Assembly (NCBI GenBank): GCA_030699825.1
Contig: JAUYKV010000064.1
Span: forward strand, 1-54,934
Length of the DNA: 54,934 bases
Direction: 5' to 3'
Source: Pseudomonas sp.
GTDB taxonomy: Bacteria; Pseudomonadota; Gammaproteobacteria; Pseudomonadales; Pseudomonadaceae
Shown: piece by piece, positions 1 to 7,502 of the stretch
Numbering within the stretch: position 1 is the stretch's first letter
Layout of the letters: each line of letters starts with the position of its first letter
Translations under genes and position numbers: made by a program
The notes under the pieces: generated by a model
Told to the model about the DNA's origin: nothing
The model's database searches: none
Seen by the model: the letters and a program-made list of their open reading frames with translations, nothing else

Positions 1-141
1 AGCATCTCCGGCAACATGGGTTTCCTCACCATGCAGTAATTGGTCGACCTGAGTCACGTCGGCCACATTGGCGGCGGTACCCACCACGCTGTGCACCAGG
101 CCCGAATCGGCATCCACACCAATGTGCGCCTTCATGCCAAA
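1..141 (-). pseudogene. IS5-family transposase fragment
   Basis: Read on the minus strand, this stretch is open and encodes about 47 residues beginning [20 protein letters not shown], a hallmark of the catalytic core of IS5-family DDE transposases. The fragment runs off the left edge of the window. Its upstream (N-terminal) part stops abruptly at position 141, where the sequence changes to a 24-bp repeat belonging to the neighbouring Y1-transposase remnant. Family assignment rests on the recognised motif. Whether the rest of the element survives outside the window cannot be seen. It is most likely a truncated, inactive copy. Confidence 0.75.
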
Positions 142-143
142 GG

Positions 144-167
144 ATAAAGGGGACAGATTTATTTTCT
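144..167 (+). repeat. 24-bp direct repeat (RAYT-flanking type), copy 1
   Basis: A 24-bp sequence starting ATAAAGGGGACAGATTT is repeated exactly at 624-647. A one-mismatch inverted version of its core (AAATAAGTCTGTCCCC on the plus strand) lies at 772-790. Sequences of this type commonly flank IS200-like/REP-associated tyrosine transposase genes in gammaproteobacteria. Here copy 1 sits directly upstream of such a gene and abuts the broken IS5 transposase fragment. Confidence 0.7.
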
Positions 168-214
168 GCTGATTAGTTATTATTTTTAGTGCTTCCACGG
201 AAGGAGACTTGCTT

Positions 215-761
215 ATGCCTAGAATGGGACGTGTGGTATTGCCGAACTATCCGCATCATGTGGTGCAGCGAGGCCATAACCGTCAAGTAGTATTTGCCGA
301 AGCTGAAGATTTCCAACGCTACCTGTCGGATATGCACGAACTCAAGGATGTATTCGGGGTAAAACTTTATGCCTATTGCCTGATGACCAACCATGTTCAT
401 CTGCTGTTGGCCCCAGGTGATTCTGTTGCAGGACTTGGCCAATTGATGAAAGCGCTGGCAGCTCGAGCCACGCGCTATCGCAATCGATTGGAAGGTCGCT
501 CCGGTACGCTTTGGGAAAGTCGATACAAATCGAGCGTTGTACAGTCAGATGCGTATTTGCTGGCTTGCTGCCGTTATATTGAACTCAATCCTGTTCGTGC
601 GCGGATGGTAGCTGATGCTGAAAATAAAGGGGACAGATTTATTTTCTCAGCGCGGGCAACTGACCGGAACGAGTCGTTTTATAGATGAAGTCGAAGGAAT
701 CGTAGGGTTGCGAATAGAGCGGCGGGGACAGGGCAGGCCAAAAGTTGAGCGGAACAAATAA
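215..761 (+). pseudogene. REP-associated Y1 (IS200-like) transposase, internally deleted and frameshifted
   Basis: The N-terminal part ([23 protein letters not shown]...) is the start of a RAYT/IS200-like HUH transposase, with the conserved H-x-H pair in TNHVHLLL and the downstream NPVRARM motif. AAGGAG at 201-206 supports ATG 215 rather than TTG 209. After residues VADAEN the frame enters a 24-bp repeat (624-647) and ends at 688 in unrelated residues. In another frame, immediately after the repeat, a typical C-terminus resumes (QRGQLTGTSRFIDEVEGIVG ... GQGRPKVERNK) and stops at 761. So a central segment has been lost and the frame shifted across the repeat. The copy is presumably inactive. 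Confidence 0.8.
624..647 (+). repeat. 24-bp direct repeat, copy 2 (at the deletion junction)
   Basis: An exact copy of the repeat at 144-167, placed inside the Y1 transposase reading frame precisely where its central region is missing. This placement suggests that the repeat took part in the rearrangement. Confidence 0.75.
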
Positions 762-771
762 ATCGCACAAC

Positions 772-790
772 AAATAAGTCTGTCCCCTTT
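772..790 (-). repeat. Inverted copy of the RAYT-flanking repeat
   Basis: The reverse complement reads AAAGGGGACAGACTTATTT, one base different from the core of the direct repeats at 144 and 624. It lies 10 bp after the end of the transposase remnant and so closes the module 144-790 with inverted ends. Confidence 0.65.
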
Positions 791-843
791 TGTCCCTCTA
801 TTTGTTACTCCTTTATAGGTAACCGAACTTTACGGACAGTCCA

Positions 844-1551
844 CTAGGTGGATTTTCGCATCAACTCCTGACGAATTTTTCCGATGGCCCCCATGGGATT
901 GAGCCCCTTGGGACAGACCCATGAGCAGTTGCCGATGCTGCGGCAACGGAACAGGCTGAATGGATCTTCCAGCCGCTCGAGCCGTTCCGTCGTGGCCTGG
1001 TCGCGGCTGTCGGTAATGAAACGCCAAGCTTGCAGCAGCCCGGCTGGGCCGACGTACTTCTCCGGGTTCCACCACCAGGACGGACATTGCGAGGAACAGC
1101 AGCCACAGAGGATGCACTCATACAACCCGTCGAGCCTGGCGCGCTCCTCGGGAGACTGGAGACGCTCGATGGCCGGTGCCGGATCATGGTTGATCAGCCA
1201 TGGCTTGATGCTCTGGTACTGCTGAAAGAAGAGACTCTGGTCGACCACCAGGTCGCGGATGACCGGCATGCCGGGCAGAGGTCTGATGATCAGGCTGCTG
1301 GACGTGCCCAACGCCTCCGAAACCGGCGTGATACAGGCCAGCCTGTTTTTGCCGTTGATGTTCATGCCATCCGAGCCGCAAACCCCCTCCCGACAGGAGC
1401 GCCGGTAGACCAGCGTCGGGTCGGCCTCATGCAGGAATTCCAGCGCATCCAGCACCATTCGTGCACGGAATTCCTCGGGCAACGACAACGTCTGCATCCA
1501 GGGCTGCCGCTCCTGTTCCGGGTGATAGCGATAGACCTGTACATCGATCAT
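844..1551 (-). CDS. Lone SdhB-like iron-sulfur subunit (succinate dehydrogenase/fumarate reductase paralogue)
   Basis: A 235-residue protein of the SdhB/FrdB family. The 2Fe-2S ligands are C53, C58, D61 and C73 (CREGVCGSDG ... LAC). The 4Fe-4S set is C146, C149, C152 and C213. The 3Fe-4S set is C156, C203 and C209. All cluster ligands are therefore kept, in family spacing, and length is normal. AGGAG lies 7 bp before ATG 1551. No sdhC, sdhD or sdhA gene is adjacent: the neighbours are transposase debris and, about 360 bp upstream, a Yip1-like membrane protein gene. It is probably a divergent second copy rather than the housekeeping subunit, which in Pseudomonas sits in sdhCDAB. It could substitute in the complex or pass electrons elsewhere; its partner is unknown. 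Confidence 0.85.
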   Translation of the reverse strand: MIDVQVYRYHPEQERQPWMQTLSLPEEFRARMVLDALEFLHEADPTLVYRRSCREGVCGSDGMNINGKNRLACITPVSEALGTSSSLIIRPLPGMPVIRDLVVDQSLFFQQYQSIKPWLINHDPAPAIERLQSPEERARLDGLYECILCGCCSSQCPSWWWNPEKYVGPAGLLQAWRFITDSRDQATTERLERLEDPFSLFRCRSIGNCSWVCPKGLNPMGAIGKIRQELMRKST

Positions 1552-1908
1552 GGTTTGTTGCTCCTGCGGTCATTACCGCGAAAGTGGACAGTGCTTCTAT
1601 CCGGCAAGCGTGCGGCGGCCGCATCCGGTCGTTCGGGAACACTCACCCGCGTGAAGCATAGACGTTGATGCCGGGAGAACGAGCCCGCATCCGGTGCGGG
1701 CTTACCAGCGGGAAGGCGAACCCTTGCTCACGCGCCGCTTGCGGCCTGCCACCAATGCCCGGGTTTGGCTCGTTTGAGGCCCGCTCTGGCCGGCAGCAAG
1801 GCCAATAGCGGAGGCTCGGAAAATAACTGTTTCGCTCCACAGCTAACCGTCAGCAGCATGCCAGGTACTCCGCGTGCCGTCCGAGCCCAAGATGACGGCA
1901 GGAGCCGC
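1552..1908. other. 357-bp gap with a GC-rich hairpin
   Basis: No convincing gene. An inverted repeat at 1682-1702 (AGCCCGCA, 5-nt loop, TGCGGGCT) could end the upstream membrane-protein mRNA, but it lacks a clear T-run on either strand. The remainder is GC-rich without recognised motifs. Confidence 0.4.
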
Positions 1909-2472
1909 TTACCCCGTGACAGACCAGAAAAGCGGCAGAAACAAGACCCACAGGATGAGGCCTGCGCCAAACACCACCTGGGTAACGGCTACAGCCTTGA
2001 GACGGTTGTCGACGTGGCACAGCGAGTACACCCCCTGGTAGATCAAGACGCAACATGAAGCCAGCGCGCTCAGAGGCAGCGCGGTGTTCAAAAACGGGTT
2101 GTTCACCAGCAAGCCAAGTGAGGACAGCCACAGCGGGATCGGTGCGATAGCGGCAACCAGGTAAGCATCCGCATAGGCCACTTCATGGCCCAGGGTGCTG
2201 GCAACCTGCTTTATCAGCCATCCCATCAGGAAGACCGAAAGCCCCTCGCAAGCGAAAAACAGACTGGCCATAAATACCGACGGTCTGATCTGCAGTACCG
2301 GCAGGTACCCACTCAGTGGCCCGTCCAGCAGCACTATCATGGCCGGCGGCAACAGCGAGAGCGGTACGCTCATAGCCCAGAACAGGTTGCGGACCGTCGA
2401 GCCACGACATACCAACTCAGCCGAGACAGACGTACTGCCAAACAGCATCCGCAGCAGGACAAGAATGTTCAT
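1909..2472 (-). CDS. Yip1-family inner-membrane protein
   Basis: A 187-residue very hydrophobic protein with about five predicted membrane segments (roughly residues 28-48, 62-84, 98-124, 128-150 and 158-184). The pattern, including AYADAYLVAAIAPIPLWLSS in the middle, resembles bacterial Yip1-domain proteins of unknown function. GGAGGAG lies 5 bp before ATG 2472. An in-frame extension to 2574 has no ribosome site and would cross the divergent regulator's operator, so it was not used. The gene is divergent from the MarR gene and may share its control. Confidence 0.7.
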   Translation of the reverse strand: MNILVLLRMLFGSTSVSAELVCRGSTVRNLFWAMSVPLSLLPPAMIVLLDGPLSGYLPVLQIRPSVFMASLFFACEGLSVFLMGWLIKQVASTLGHEVAYADAYLVAAIAPIPLWLSSLGLLVNNPFLNTALPLSALASCCVLIYQGVYSLCHVDNRLKAVAVTQVVFGAGLILWVLFLPLFWSVTG

Positions 2473-2543
2473 GCGACTCCTCCAGAGGGGCGAGCGGGTC
2501 AATGACTGACGGACTCGGCGGGTTCGTGAAATATATATCACAA

Positions 2544-2559
2544 CACGATACATATCGTG
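2544..2559. promoter_or_regulatory. Palindromic operator candidate for the MarR regulator
   Basis: A perfect inverted repeat, CACGATA-CA-TATCGTG, in an AT-rich stretch between the divergent membrane-protein and marR genes. MarR proteins usually bind 16-20 bp palindromes in their own divergent promoter region, so this is the natural autoregulatory site. No binding has been shown. Confidence 0.55.
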
Positions 2560-2597
2560 CACAATACTCGGCAAAGGTCAACGAGGGAATTCGCACC

Positions 2598-2996
2598 TTG
2601 GACAAATCCGATTACCAGCGCCTGGCACATTTTCGTCATCGCTTGCGGCGTTTCCTGCGCAACAGCGAGCTGCTGTGCCAGGTAAATGGCGCGACGGCAC
2701 TGCAGTACCAGCTTCTGCTGCAGATTCGCGGGGCTTCGGCGCGCGATTGGGCCACGGTCGGGGAACTCGCAGAACACCTGCAGTCGAAGCATCACAGCGT
2801 GGTGGCGTTGATCGACCGTTGCGAAATCATGGGGCTGGTTGAGCGAAGGCCTGGCCGGGAAGACAGACGCCAGGTCGAGGTGCACCTGTTACCTGTCGGC
2901 GAGGAGTTGCTGGCTCGTATCGCAGCCCTGCACCAGGAGGAAGTGCAGTTGCTGCGCGAGGAGTTCAATCTCCCGGGCTGGGACATGGCGGATTAA
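2598..2996 (+). CDS. MarR-family transcriptional regulator
   Basis: A winged-helix regulator of about 132 residues. The helix-turn-helix spans roughly residues 48-82 (TVGELAEHLQSKHHSVVALI) and is followed by the wing with the family's D-R-R motif (REDRRQVEV). I chose TTG 2598, which follows GAGGGA by about nine bases. The alternative ATG 2502 would translate through the palindromic operator and add 32 residues that do not look like the family. The gene is divergent from the Yip1 gene and 118 bp upstream of a P450 gene on the same strand, so it may control either or both. The ligand is unknown. Confidence 0.75.
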   Translation: MDKSDYQRLAHFRHRLRRFLRNSELLCQVNGATALQYQLLLQIRGASARDWATVGELAEHLQSKHHSVVALIDRCEIMGLVERRPGREDRRQVEVHLLPVGEELLARIAALHQEEVQLLREEFNLPGWDMAD

Positions 2997-3114
2997 GACC
3001 CTCAACGGCAGTCGACTGGGGGTCTGCTTGCTTCGCTTGCAACACCTGCCAGAGCGTGAGCCAGGACGTTTTCGGGATCAATCAATGATCGACAAGACCA
3101 GAACAGGAGTAGCT

Positions 3115-4290
3115 ATGGACAACAATTCACCCCCTGATTGGGACCCGAGGTCTGAGGCCGTACTCAATGATCAAATGGCAACCTACGACGACATGCGCCA
3201 GCGTTGTCCGGTCGCACACAGTCGGTATGGCTATACCTCCTTGTTCAGGCACGAGGATCTAGTGCGCGTTCTGCAGGATCATGAAACCTTCAGTAGTGCC
3301 GTCTCGCGTTTTCCCTCGGTTCCCAATGGCATGGATCCGCCCGAGCATACGGTGTACCGACGCCTCATCGAACCTTATTTCAGCCCGGAGCAAATGGACG
3401 CCTTTGCACCGGCGTGCCGTGATGTAGCGGTTCGTCTGGTGCAGGCGTTACCGGGTGAAGGCACAGCTGAACTGATGGGTGAATTTGCCCAGATCTTTGC
3501 GCTGCAGACTCAGTGCGTCTGGCTGGGTTGGCCGGCCGATCTGCATGAACCGCTGCGTCTATGGACGCTGAAGAATCACGCGGCCACCCTGGCCAGAGAC
3601 GACGCCGCCCTGAGCGCCGTGGCCCTTGAATTTGACGGCTACATCAAGGATCTGCTGGCCGTGCGCCGTACAGCCGGCAATGCCGCGCCGGACGACATCA
3701 CCACCAGCCTGCTACGCAATCAATCCCTGGGCAGGCCTCTGACAGACGACGAAATCGTCAGCATTCTGCGTAACTGGACGGTCGGCGAACTCGGAACCAT
3801 TTCCGCCTCGATCGGTATTCTCGCGCATTACCTGGCCGCCAACTCCGGGCTTCAGCAGCAGTTGCGCGAACAACCCTCGCTGTTGCCCGCCGCCATCGAT
3901 GAAATCCTGCGCATTCATGCACCGCTCGTCATGAACCGCCGGGTTACCACGAAACAGGTCACGCTGGGCGGGCGCACGCTAGCCAAGGGTTCGCGTCTCG
4001 CCCTGGTCTGGGCGTCGGCCAACCGCGACGAAGCGGTCTTCGGGGATCCCGATGAATTCCGCCTCGATCGCGATCCCGAACTGAACCTGCTATACGGTGC
4101 CGGCATTCATGTCTGCCCCGGTGCGCCGCTTGCCAGGCTGGAGTTGCGGATCGTGATGGAAGAACTCCTTGGACGCACCAGCCGGATTGCACTGGTGCCG
4201 GATGAGGAACCGGTGAAGGCGTTTTTCCCGGCCAGCGGGTTCTCTGCCCTACCCCTGCAGATTCAGAAACCTTCCTCCCGGCCCCTGTAA
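3115..4290 (+). CDS. Cytochrome P450
   Basis: A 391-residue soluble bacterial P450. The E-x-x-R motif is E263-R266 (DEILR) and the heme-binding loop is YGAGIHVCPG with the thiolate ligand C334. The I-helix reads NWTVGELGTIS (residues 220-230): the conserved Thr (T228) is present, but the position before it, usually acidic, is Gly. ATG 3115 follows AACAGGAG closely; an in-frame extension upstream to 2839 is not P450-like. No ferredoxin or ferredoxin reductase gene is adjacent. Substrate cannot be told from sequence. It is downstream of and possibly co-regulated with the MarR gene. Confidence 0.9.
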   Translation: MDNNSPPDWDPRSEAVLNDQMATYDDMRQRCPVAHSRYGYTSLFRHEDLVRVLQDHETFSSAVSRFPSVPNGMDPPEHTVYRRLIEPYFSPEQMDAFAPACRDVAVRLVQALPGEGTAELMGEFAQIFALQTQCVWLGWPADLHEPLRLWTLKNHAATLARDDAALSAVALEFDGYIKDLLAVRRTAGNAAPDDITTSLLRNQSLGRPLTDDEIVSILRNWTVGELGTISASIGILAHYLAANSGLQQQLREQPSLLPAAIDEILRIHAPLVMNRRVTTKQVTLGGRTLAKGSRLALVWASANRDEAVFGDPDEFRLDRDPELNLLYGAGIHVCPGAPLARLELRIVMEELLGRTSRIALVPDEEPVKAFFPASGFSALPLQIQKPSSRPL

Positions 4291-4442
4291 GCCTGAGCAA
4301 CCCCGGGAGCCAATGACATCGGGCGGGCCTTTCATGGCGGGTGGCTTAGGCGGCGCAGGTCGACGTGCGGGCCAGGTGATCAAACGCGGCCAGGCTACCC
4401 GCAAGAGCGGTCGATCTGAAGGCCCAGCACAGGGCAGCGTTG

Positions 4443-4473
4443 ACAAGCTTTCGCGGCTAAAGCCCCTCCCACA
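4443..4473 (+). repeat. REP element
   Basis: Contains the Pseudomonas REP stem GCTTTCGCGGCTAAAGC followed by CCCTCCCAC. It is a single REP, followed directly by the AT-rich hairpin repeat at 4484. Confidence 0.7.
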
Positions 4474-4483
4474 TAAGCGCAAT

Positions 4484-4525
4484 AACCAATAAAATCAACA
4501 ATATACGTGTTTTTGACAAGAGATC
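4484..4525 (+). repeat. AT-rich hairpin repeat after REP (degenerate copy)
   Basis: Related to the copies at 14405 and 47859: AATAACC, then ATAAAATCAA, then TATAC and a T-rich end. Here the outer stem (AACCA against GTGTT) pairs imperfectly, so this copy looks decayed. Confidence 0.5.
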
Positions 4526-4528
4526 CCC

Positions 4529-4563
4529 CGTCGTCCAGACACCGCGCTGTCGCGCAGCAAACT
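4529..4563 (+). repeat. 'GTCGCGCAGC' repeat, copy 1 of 5
   Basis: Begins CGTCGTCCAGAC and contains the shared core CGCTGTCGCGCAGCAAAC, in which GCTG and CAGC can pair around a 5-nt loop. Other copies, all on the plus strand, start near 14266, 30021, 46612 and 47715. Confidence 0.75.
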
Positions 4564-4582
4564 GGGTGTTCAAGGATCAAGA

Positions 4583-4751
4583 CCGTAGGATGGGTCGGGC
4601 CGCGTAGGTTAGGCGCCTGCAAATTGACCTGCTGCCAGCAGAATAACCGCGCCGTAACCCATCATGGATTTCAGCCACGACAACCGGATACAGGTATGAA
4701 TCGCTCGATGGGTATCGCTGCGCTCATCCTACGCGGCCCGCACCATCCTAC
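4583..4751. repeat. Long palindromic 'GTAGGATGGGT' element, copy with extended stem
   Basis: The ends are inverted (CCGTAGGATGGGT at the left, ACCATCCTAC at the right), with internal arms CGTAACCCATC and GATGGGTATCG. The element is nearly identical to 30070-30210, except that this copy carries about 14 extra bases near each end (CGGGCCGCGTAGG left, CCTACGCGGCCCG right), which are complementary to each other. It is noncoding and lies in the 546-bp gap between the P450 and GGDEF-EAL genes. That gap otherwise holds only the repeats listed here. Confidence 0.7.
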
Positions 4752-4782
4752 AGTTACTGGCTCCGACAAGATTTCGTAAAAG

Positions 4783-4825
4783 TTACTATATAAAACAATG
4801 AGTTATATTTTTTTTGATAAGAGGG
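4783..4825 (+). repeat. Diverged AT-rich repeat near the GGDEF-EAL stop
   Basis: The motif order (TATAAAACAATGA, TTAT, T-run, TTGATAAGAGG) resembles the hairpin repeats at 14405 and 47859, and also 30262-30295. It lies just beyond the 3' end of the minus-strand GGDEF-EAL gene, so on that strand it follows the stop codon. Confidence 0.4.
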
Positions 4826-4836
4826 ACCGGGCGGCG

Positions 4837-7182
4837 TCAGCTAGATGTTTTCAGCACGGGTGCCTTCAGCGGCTGGGCGAGCCAGGCCTCGAAGGCCTCG
4901 GCCGGCAGCGGCCGGCTGATCAGGTTGCCCTGGGCGGCGTCGCATTGCCAGCGTTCGAGCAAGCGCAGGCTGCAGGCCAGTTCGACGCCCTCGGCGACTA
5001 CCTTGAGGCCCAGGCTGTGGCTCATCTCGATGGTCGAGCGGACGATCACTGCGTCTTCGCTGGCGTCATCGAGATCGCGGATAAACGACTGATCGATTTT
5101 CAGCTCCTGCACCGGCATGCGTTTGAGCTGGGTCAGCGAGGAGTAGCCGGTGCCGAAATCGTCCACCGACAGGCTGATGCCGAGCTCGCGCAGGTCATGC
5201 AGCACCTGCAACGCCAGCGTGGGATTGACCATCACCCCGCTTTCGGTGATCTCGAAAATCAGTTGTTCGGCCGACACCTGGTAGCGCCTCAGCAACTGGC
5301 TGACGCGATTAGGCAGCTTGGGGTCGACCAGATCCTCGGTGGAGATATTCAGCGACAGCTGCACGCGCAGGCCTCGGCCATTCCACTCGCACAACTGCCG
5401 TAGCGACTCTTCGAGCACCCAGGCGGTGAGGCTCTGGATGCTGCCGGTGCGCTCGGCCAGGGGAATGAATTCGCCCGGCGCAATCATGCCCAGTTGCGGA
5501 TGCTGCCAGCGCAGCAGGGCTTCGGCCTGACGCACCTGGCCGGCGGCGATATCCAGCTTGGGCTGGTAGTGCAACAGCAGTTCGGCGTTAGCGGGGGCCA
5601 GGTGCAGGTCGCGGATCAGGCGGATCTGCCGCTGGTGCGCGGCGTCGCGACCACGCTCGTACATCTGCAGGCGGCCGGGCAGTTGCGCGGCGTCCTGCAT
5701 GGCGATACTGGCGCGGCGCAGCAGGTCATCCGCGGTTTCGCCATCGGCCGGGTAGGCGGCGATGCCGACACAGCAATCCAGCACGACCGCCTGATTGCCG
5801 ATGCGCAAGGGCTGGCAGAGCAGTTGCTGCAAGCGGTCGCCGACCACTATGGCGCTGTCGCCGTCGCTGTTTTCCAGCAACAGCAGCAGCTCGCTGGTCA
5901 TCAGCTGAGCCAGGCTGTCGCCGGGGCGCAGGCTGGCTTGCAGGCGTTGACTGAGCTGCTGCAGGGCCAGGTCGCTGGCGCCCGGCCCACAGCTGTCGTT
6001 GAGCGTGCGCAAGTTGCCGACGCCGACATACAACAGCGCGGTTGGCCGCCCGGCGGCGATCGCACTGCCGAGCCGTTCCTGCGCCAGGGTGCGGTTGGGC
6101 AAGCCGGTCAGGGCATCATGCAGGGCGTTGTGCGCCAGTTGCCGCTCACGCTCGGCAATACCCTGCTGCATGTGCTGAAACGCCTTGGCCAGGCTGCCCA
6201 GTTCATCGCTGCGGTGCAGTTCGAGGGGCATCTGGTAGTCGCCCTGGCCCACCCGCTCGGCCACGGCCGCCAGGCGTTGTACCGGCTTGGAGATAGTGCG
6301 CGCCAGCAGCAAGGCACCGCCCAGCGAGGCCAGCAGTGCGGCCAGGGCGATCAACAGAATATTGCGATCGAGCGGGGCGAAGGCCTGCTGCGCCTGGCTC
6401 ATGGATTTGAGCAGCAGGGCCTGGACCTGAAAGCCATCGCCACTGGCAAGGACCAGGCGCTGAGCGAGATAGCGTTCTGCGCCGATCAGCATCAGAGCGT
6501 CGGCAGCGACCGGCTCAGCCGTCATGTCGTCCTGCAGCAAGGCCTGCGTCGAGGCCGGCAAGGTGCTGATCCAGATCGCCGGCAGGTCATCCTGGCTGGC
6601 GACCAGGGTCAGCTCGAGCAGGGTCAGTTCGCGCAGTTCGCGGGCGAAGGTTTGGTCGACCTGGAAGCCCATCATCACCCGCGCGATCGGCAGGGGCGCG
6701 CTGACCGTGGCCTGCACCAACAGGTAGATGCTGTCGCCAATCGGCAGCAGGAAAATCTGCCCGCCTGCGCGCTGTTGCGCCATCACCCGGGCACTCAGGC
6801 GCGCGGCGGTCGGCCCGCTGATCAACGGGTCGGTGCTCATTTCCAGGCTGCCATCGAGGCCGAGCATCATCACCGCGTCGGCATTGATCCGGGTGCCATG
6901 GTTGGCCAGCGCCGAGCGAATGGTTGCGCGATCGCCACTGGCCACCGCCGTCTTGAAAGCGAAGTCGGCGGCCAGCACCTGCACCGCGTCGTGCAATTGC
7001 CGACCGCGCACAGCGAGTAGTCGCTCGAAGACCCGCGTGCCGACATCCAACTGCTCCTGCGCCTGGCTGCGCACGGCCACGTTGGTGGCGGCCTGCACGG
7101 CGAAATACAGCGTGCCGACCACCACCAGCAACAACAGGATCAGCACACTGGCGATGCGCGCCTGAAAACTACGGGGCAGCAT
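4837..7182 (-). CDS. GGDEF-EAL protein with degenerate GGDEF site (probable c-di-GMP phosphodiesterase)
   Basis: A 781-residue membrane protein: TM helix about 11-32, a periplasmic sensor region about 33-272, TM about 274-296, HAMP about 297-350, GGDEF domain about 355-510 and EAL domain about 520-770. The active-site loop that should read GGDEF is MTSEL (428-432), so cyclase activity is unlikely. The EAL motif is intact (E554-L556), as are DDFGTGYSS (674-682) and EGVE. The expected activity is hydrolysis of cyclic di-GMP, or sensing only. ATG 7182 has no strong ribosome site and overlaps the preceding small ORF by 14 nt, which suggests translational coupling. Cyclic di-GMP also governs Lap adhesin retention, although no link within this window is shown. 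Confidence 0.9.
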   Translation of the reverse strand: MLPRSFQARIASVLILLLLVVVGTLYFAVQAATNVAVRSQAQEQLDVGTRVFERLLAVRGRQLHDAVQVLAADFAFKTAVASGDRATIRSALANHGTRINADAVMMLGLDGSLEMSTDPLISGPTAARLSARVMAQQRAGGQIFLLPIGDSIYLLVQATVSAPLPIARVMMGFQVDQTFARELRELTLLELTLVASQDDLPAIWISTLPASTQALLQDDMTAEPVAADALMLIGAERYLAQRLVLASGDGFQVQALLLKSMSQAQQAFAPLDRNILLIALAALLASLGGALLLARTISKPVQRLAAVAERVGQGDYQMPLELHRSDELGSLAKAFQHMQQGIAERERQLAHNALHDALTGLPNRTLAQERLGSAIAAGRPTALLYVGVGNLRTLNDSCGPGASDLALQQLSQRLQASLRPGDSLAQLMTSELLLLLENSDGDSAIVVGDRLQQLLCQPLRIGNQAVVLDCCVGIAAYPADGETADDLLRRASIAMQDAAQLPGRLQMYERGRDAAHQRQIRLIRDLHLAPANAELLLHYQPKLDIAAGQVRQAEALLRWQHPQLGMIAPGEFIPLAERTGSIQSLTAWVLEESLRQLCEWNGRGLRVQLSLNISTEDLVDPKLPNRVSQLLRRYQVSAEQLIFEITESGVMVNPTLALQVLHDLRELGISLSVDDFGTGYSSLTQLKRMPVQELKIDQSFIRDLDDASEDAVIVRSTIEMSHSLGLKVVAEGVELACSLRLLERWQCDAAQGNLISRPLPAEAFEAWLAQPLKAPVLKTSS

Positions 7183-7369
7183 CGTGCGGCGCGCTGTTCA
7201 AGGCATCGCCAAAGGCACTCGGCGGCGCCAGCGCTGGCGCTACTGCGGTTTGCGCCTGCATGTCGGGCGCCTGCGGGTGCCACAGGCTGACGGCCCCCAG
7301 CGCCGGGCTGATCGAGCAGGGGATGCCCAACAAGGCGGCGCGCAATGGATCGAGGAAAAGTCTGCTCAT
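7169..7369 (-). CDS. Small hypothetical protein coupled to the GGDEF-EAL gene
   Basis: A 66-residue ORF with GGAG 7 bp before ATG 7369. The N-terminus has a few basic residues and a hydrophobic stretch (LRAALLGIPCSISPALGAV) followed by an Ala/Pro-rich tail. It could be an exported peptide or a leader. Its stop lies 14 nt inside the GGDEF-EAL gene, the usual layout for coupled translation. No family recognised. It may be a genuine small protein or simply an uORF controlling the phosphodiesterase. Confidence 0.4.
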   Translation of the reverse strand: MSRLFLDPLRAALLGIPCSISPALGAVSLWHPQAPDMQAQTAVAPALAPPSAFGDALNSAPHDAAP

Positions 7370-7502
7370 GCGATCACTCCTGCACGGCACCAAGCGCACC
7401 GCGATAGAAATACTCGCCTCCCTGGCAACTCGTAGATCGAATGCGCCTAAGATTAGCCGGGCACATGCAGAAGAGCACGAGAACCCCGTGGGGAATTGCG
7501 CG

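Noticed and set aside
2839..3114. N-terminal extension of the P450 frame
   Set aside because: Overlaps marR out of frame and shows no P450 features; ATG 3115 has a good ribosome site.
4291..4836. tRNA or small structured RNA gene in the repeat-rich gap
   Set aside because: No cloverleaf or TPsiC-like signature was seen; hairpins are explained by the repeat families.
5494..7020. 508-codon plus-strand frame inside the GGDEF-EAL gene
   Set aside because: Antisense shadow of a GC-rich gene; Gln/Ala/Gly-rich composition without motifs, while the opposite strand has clear domains.
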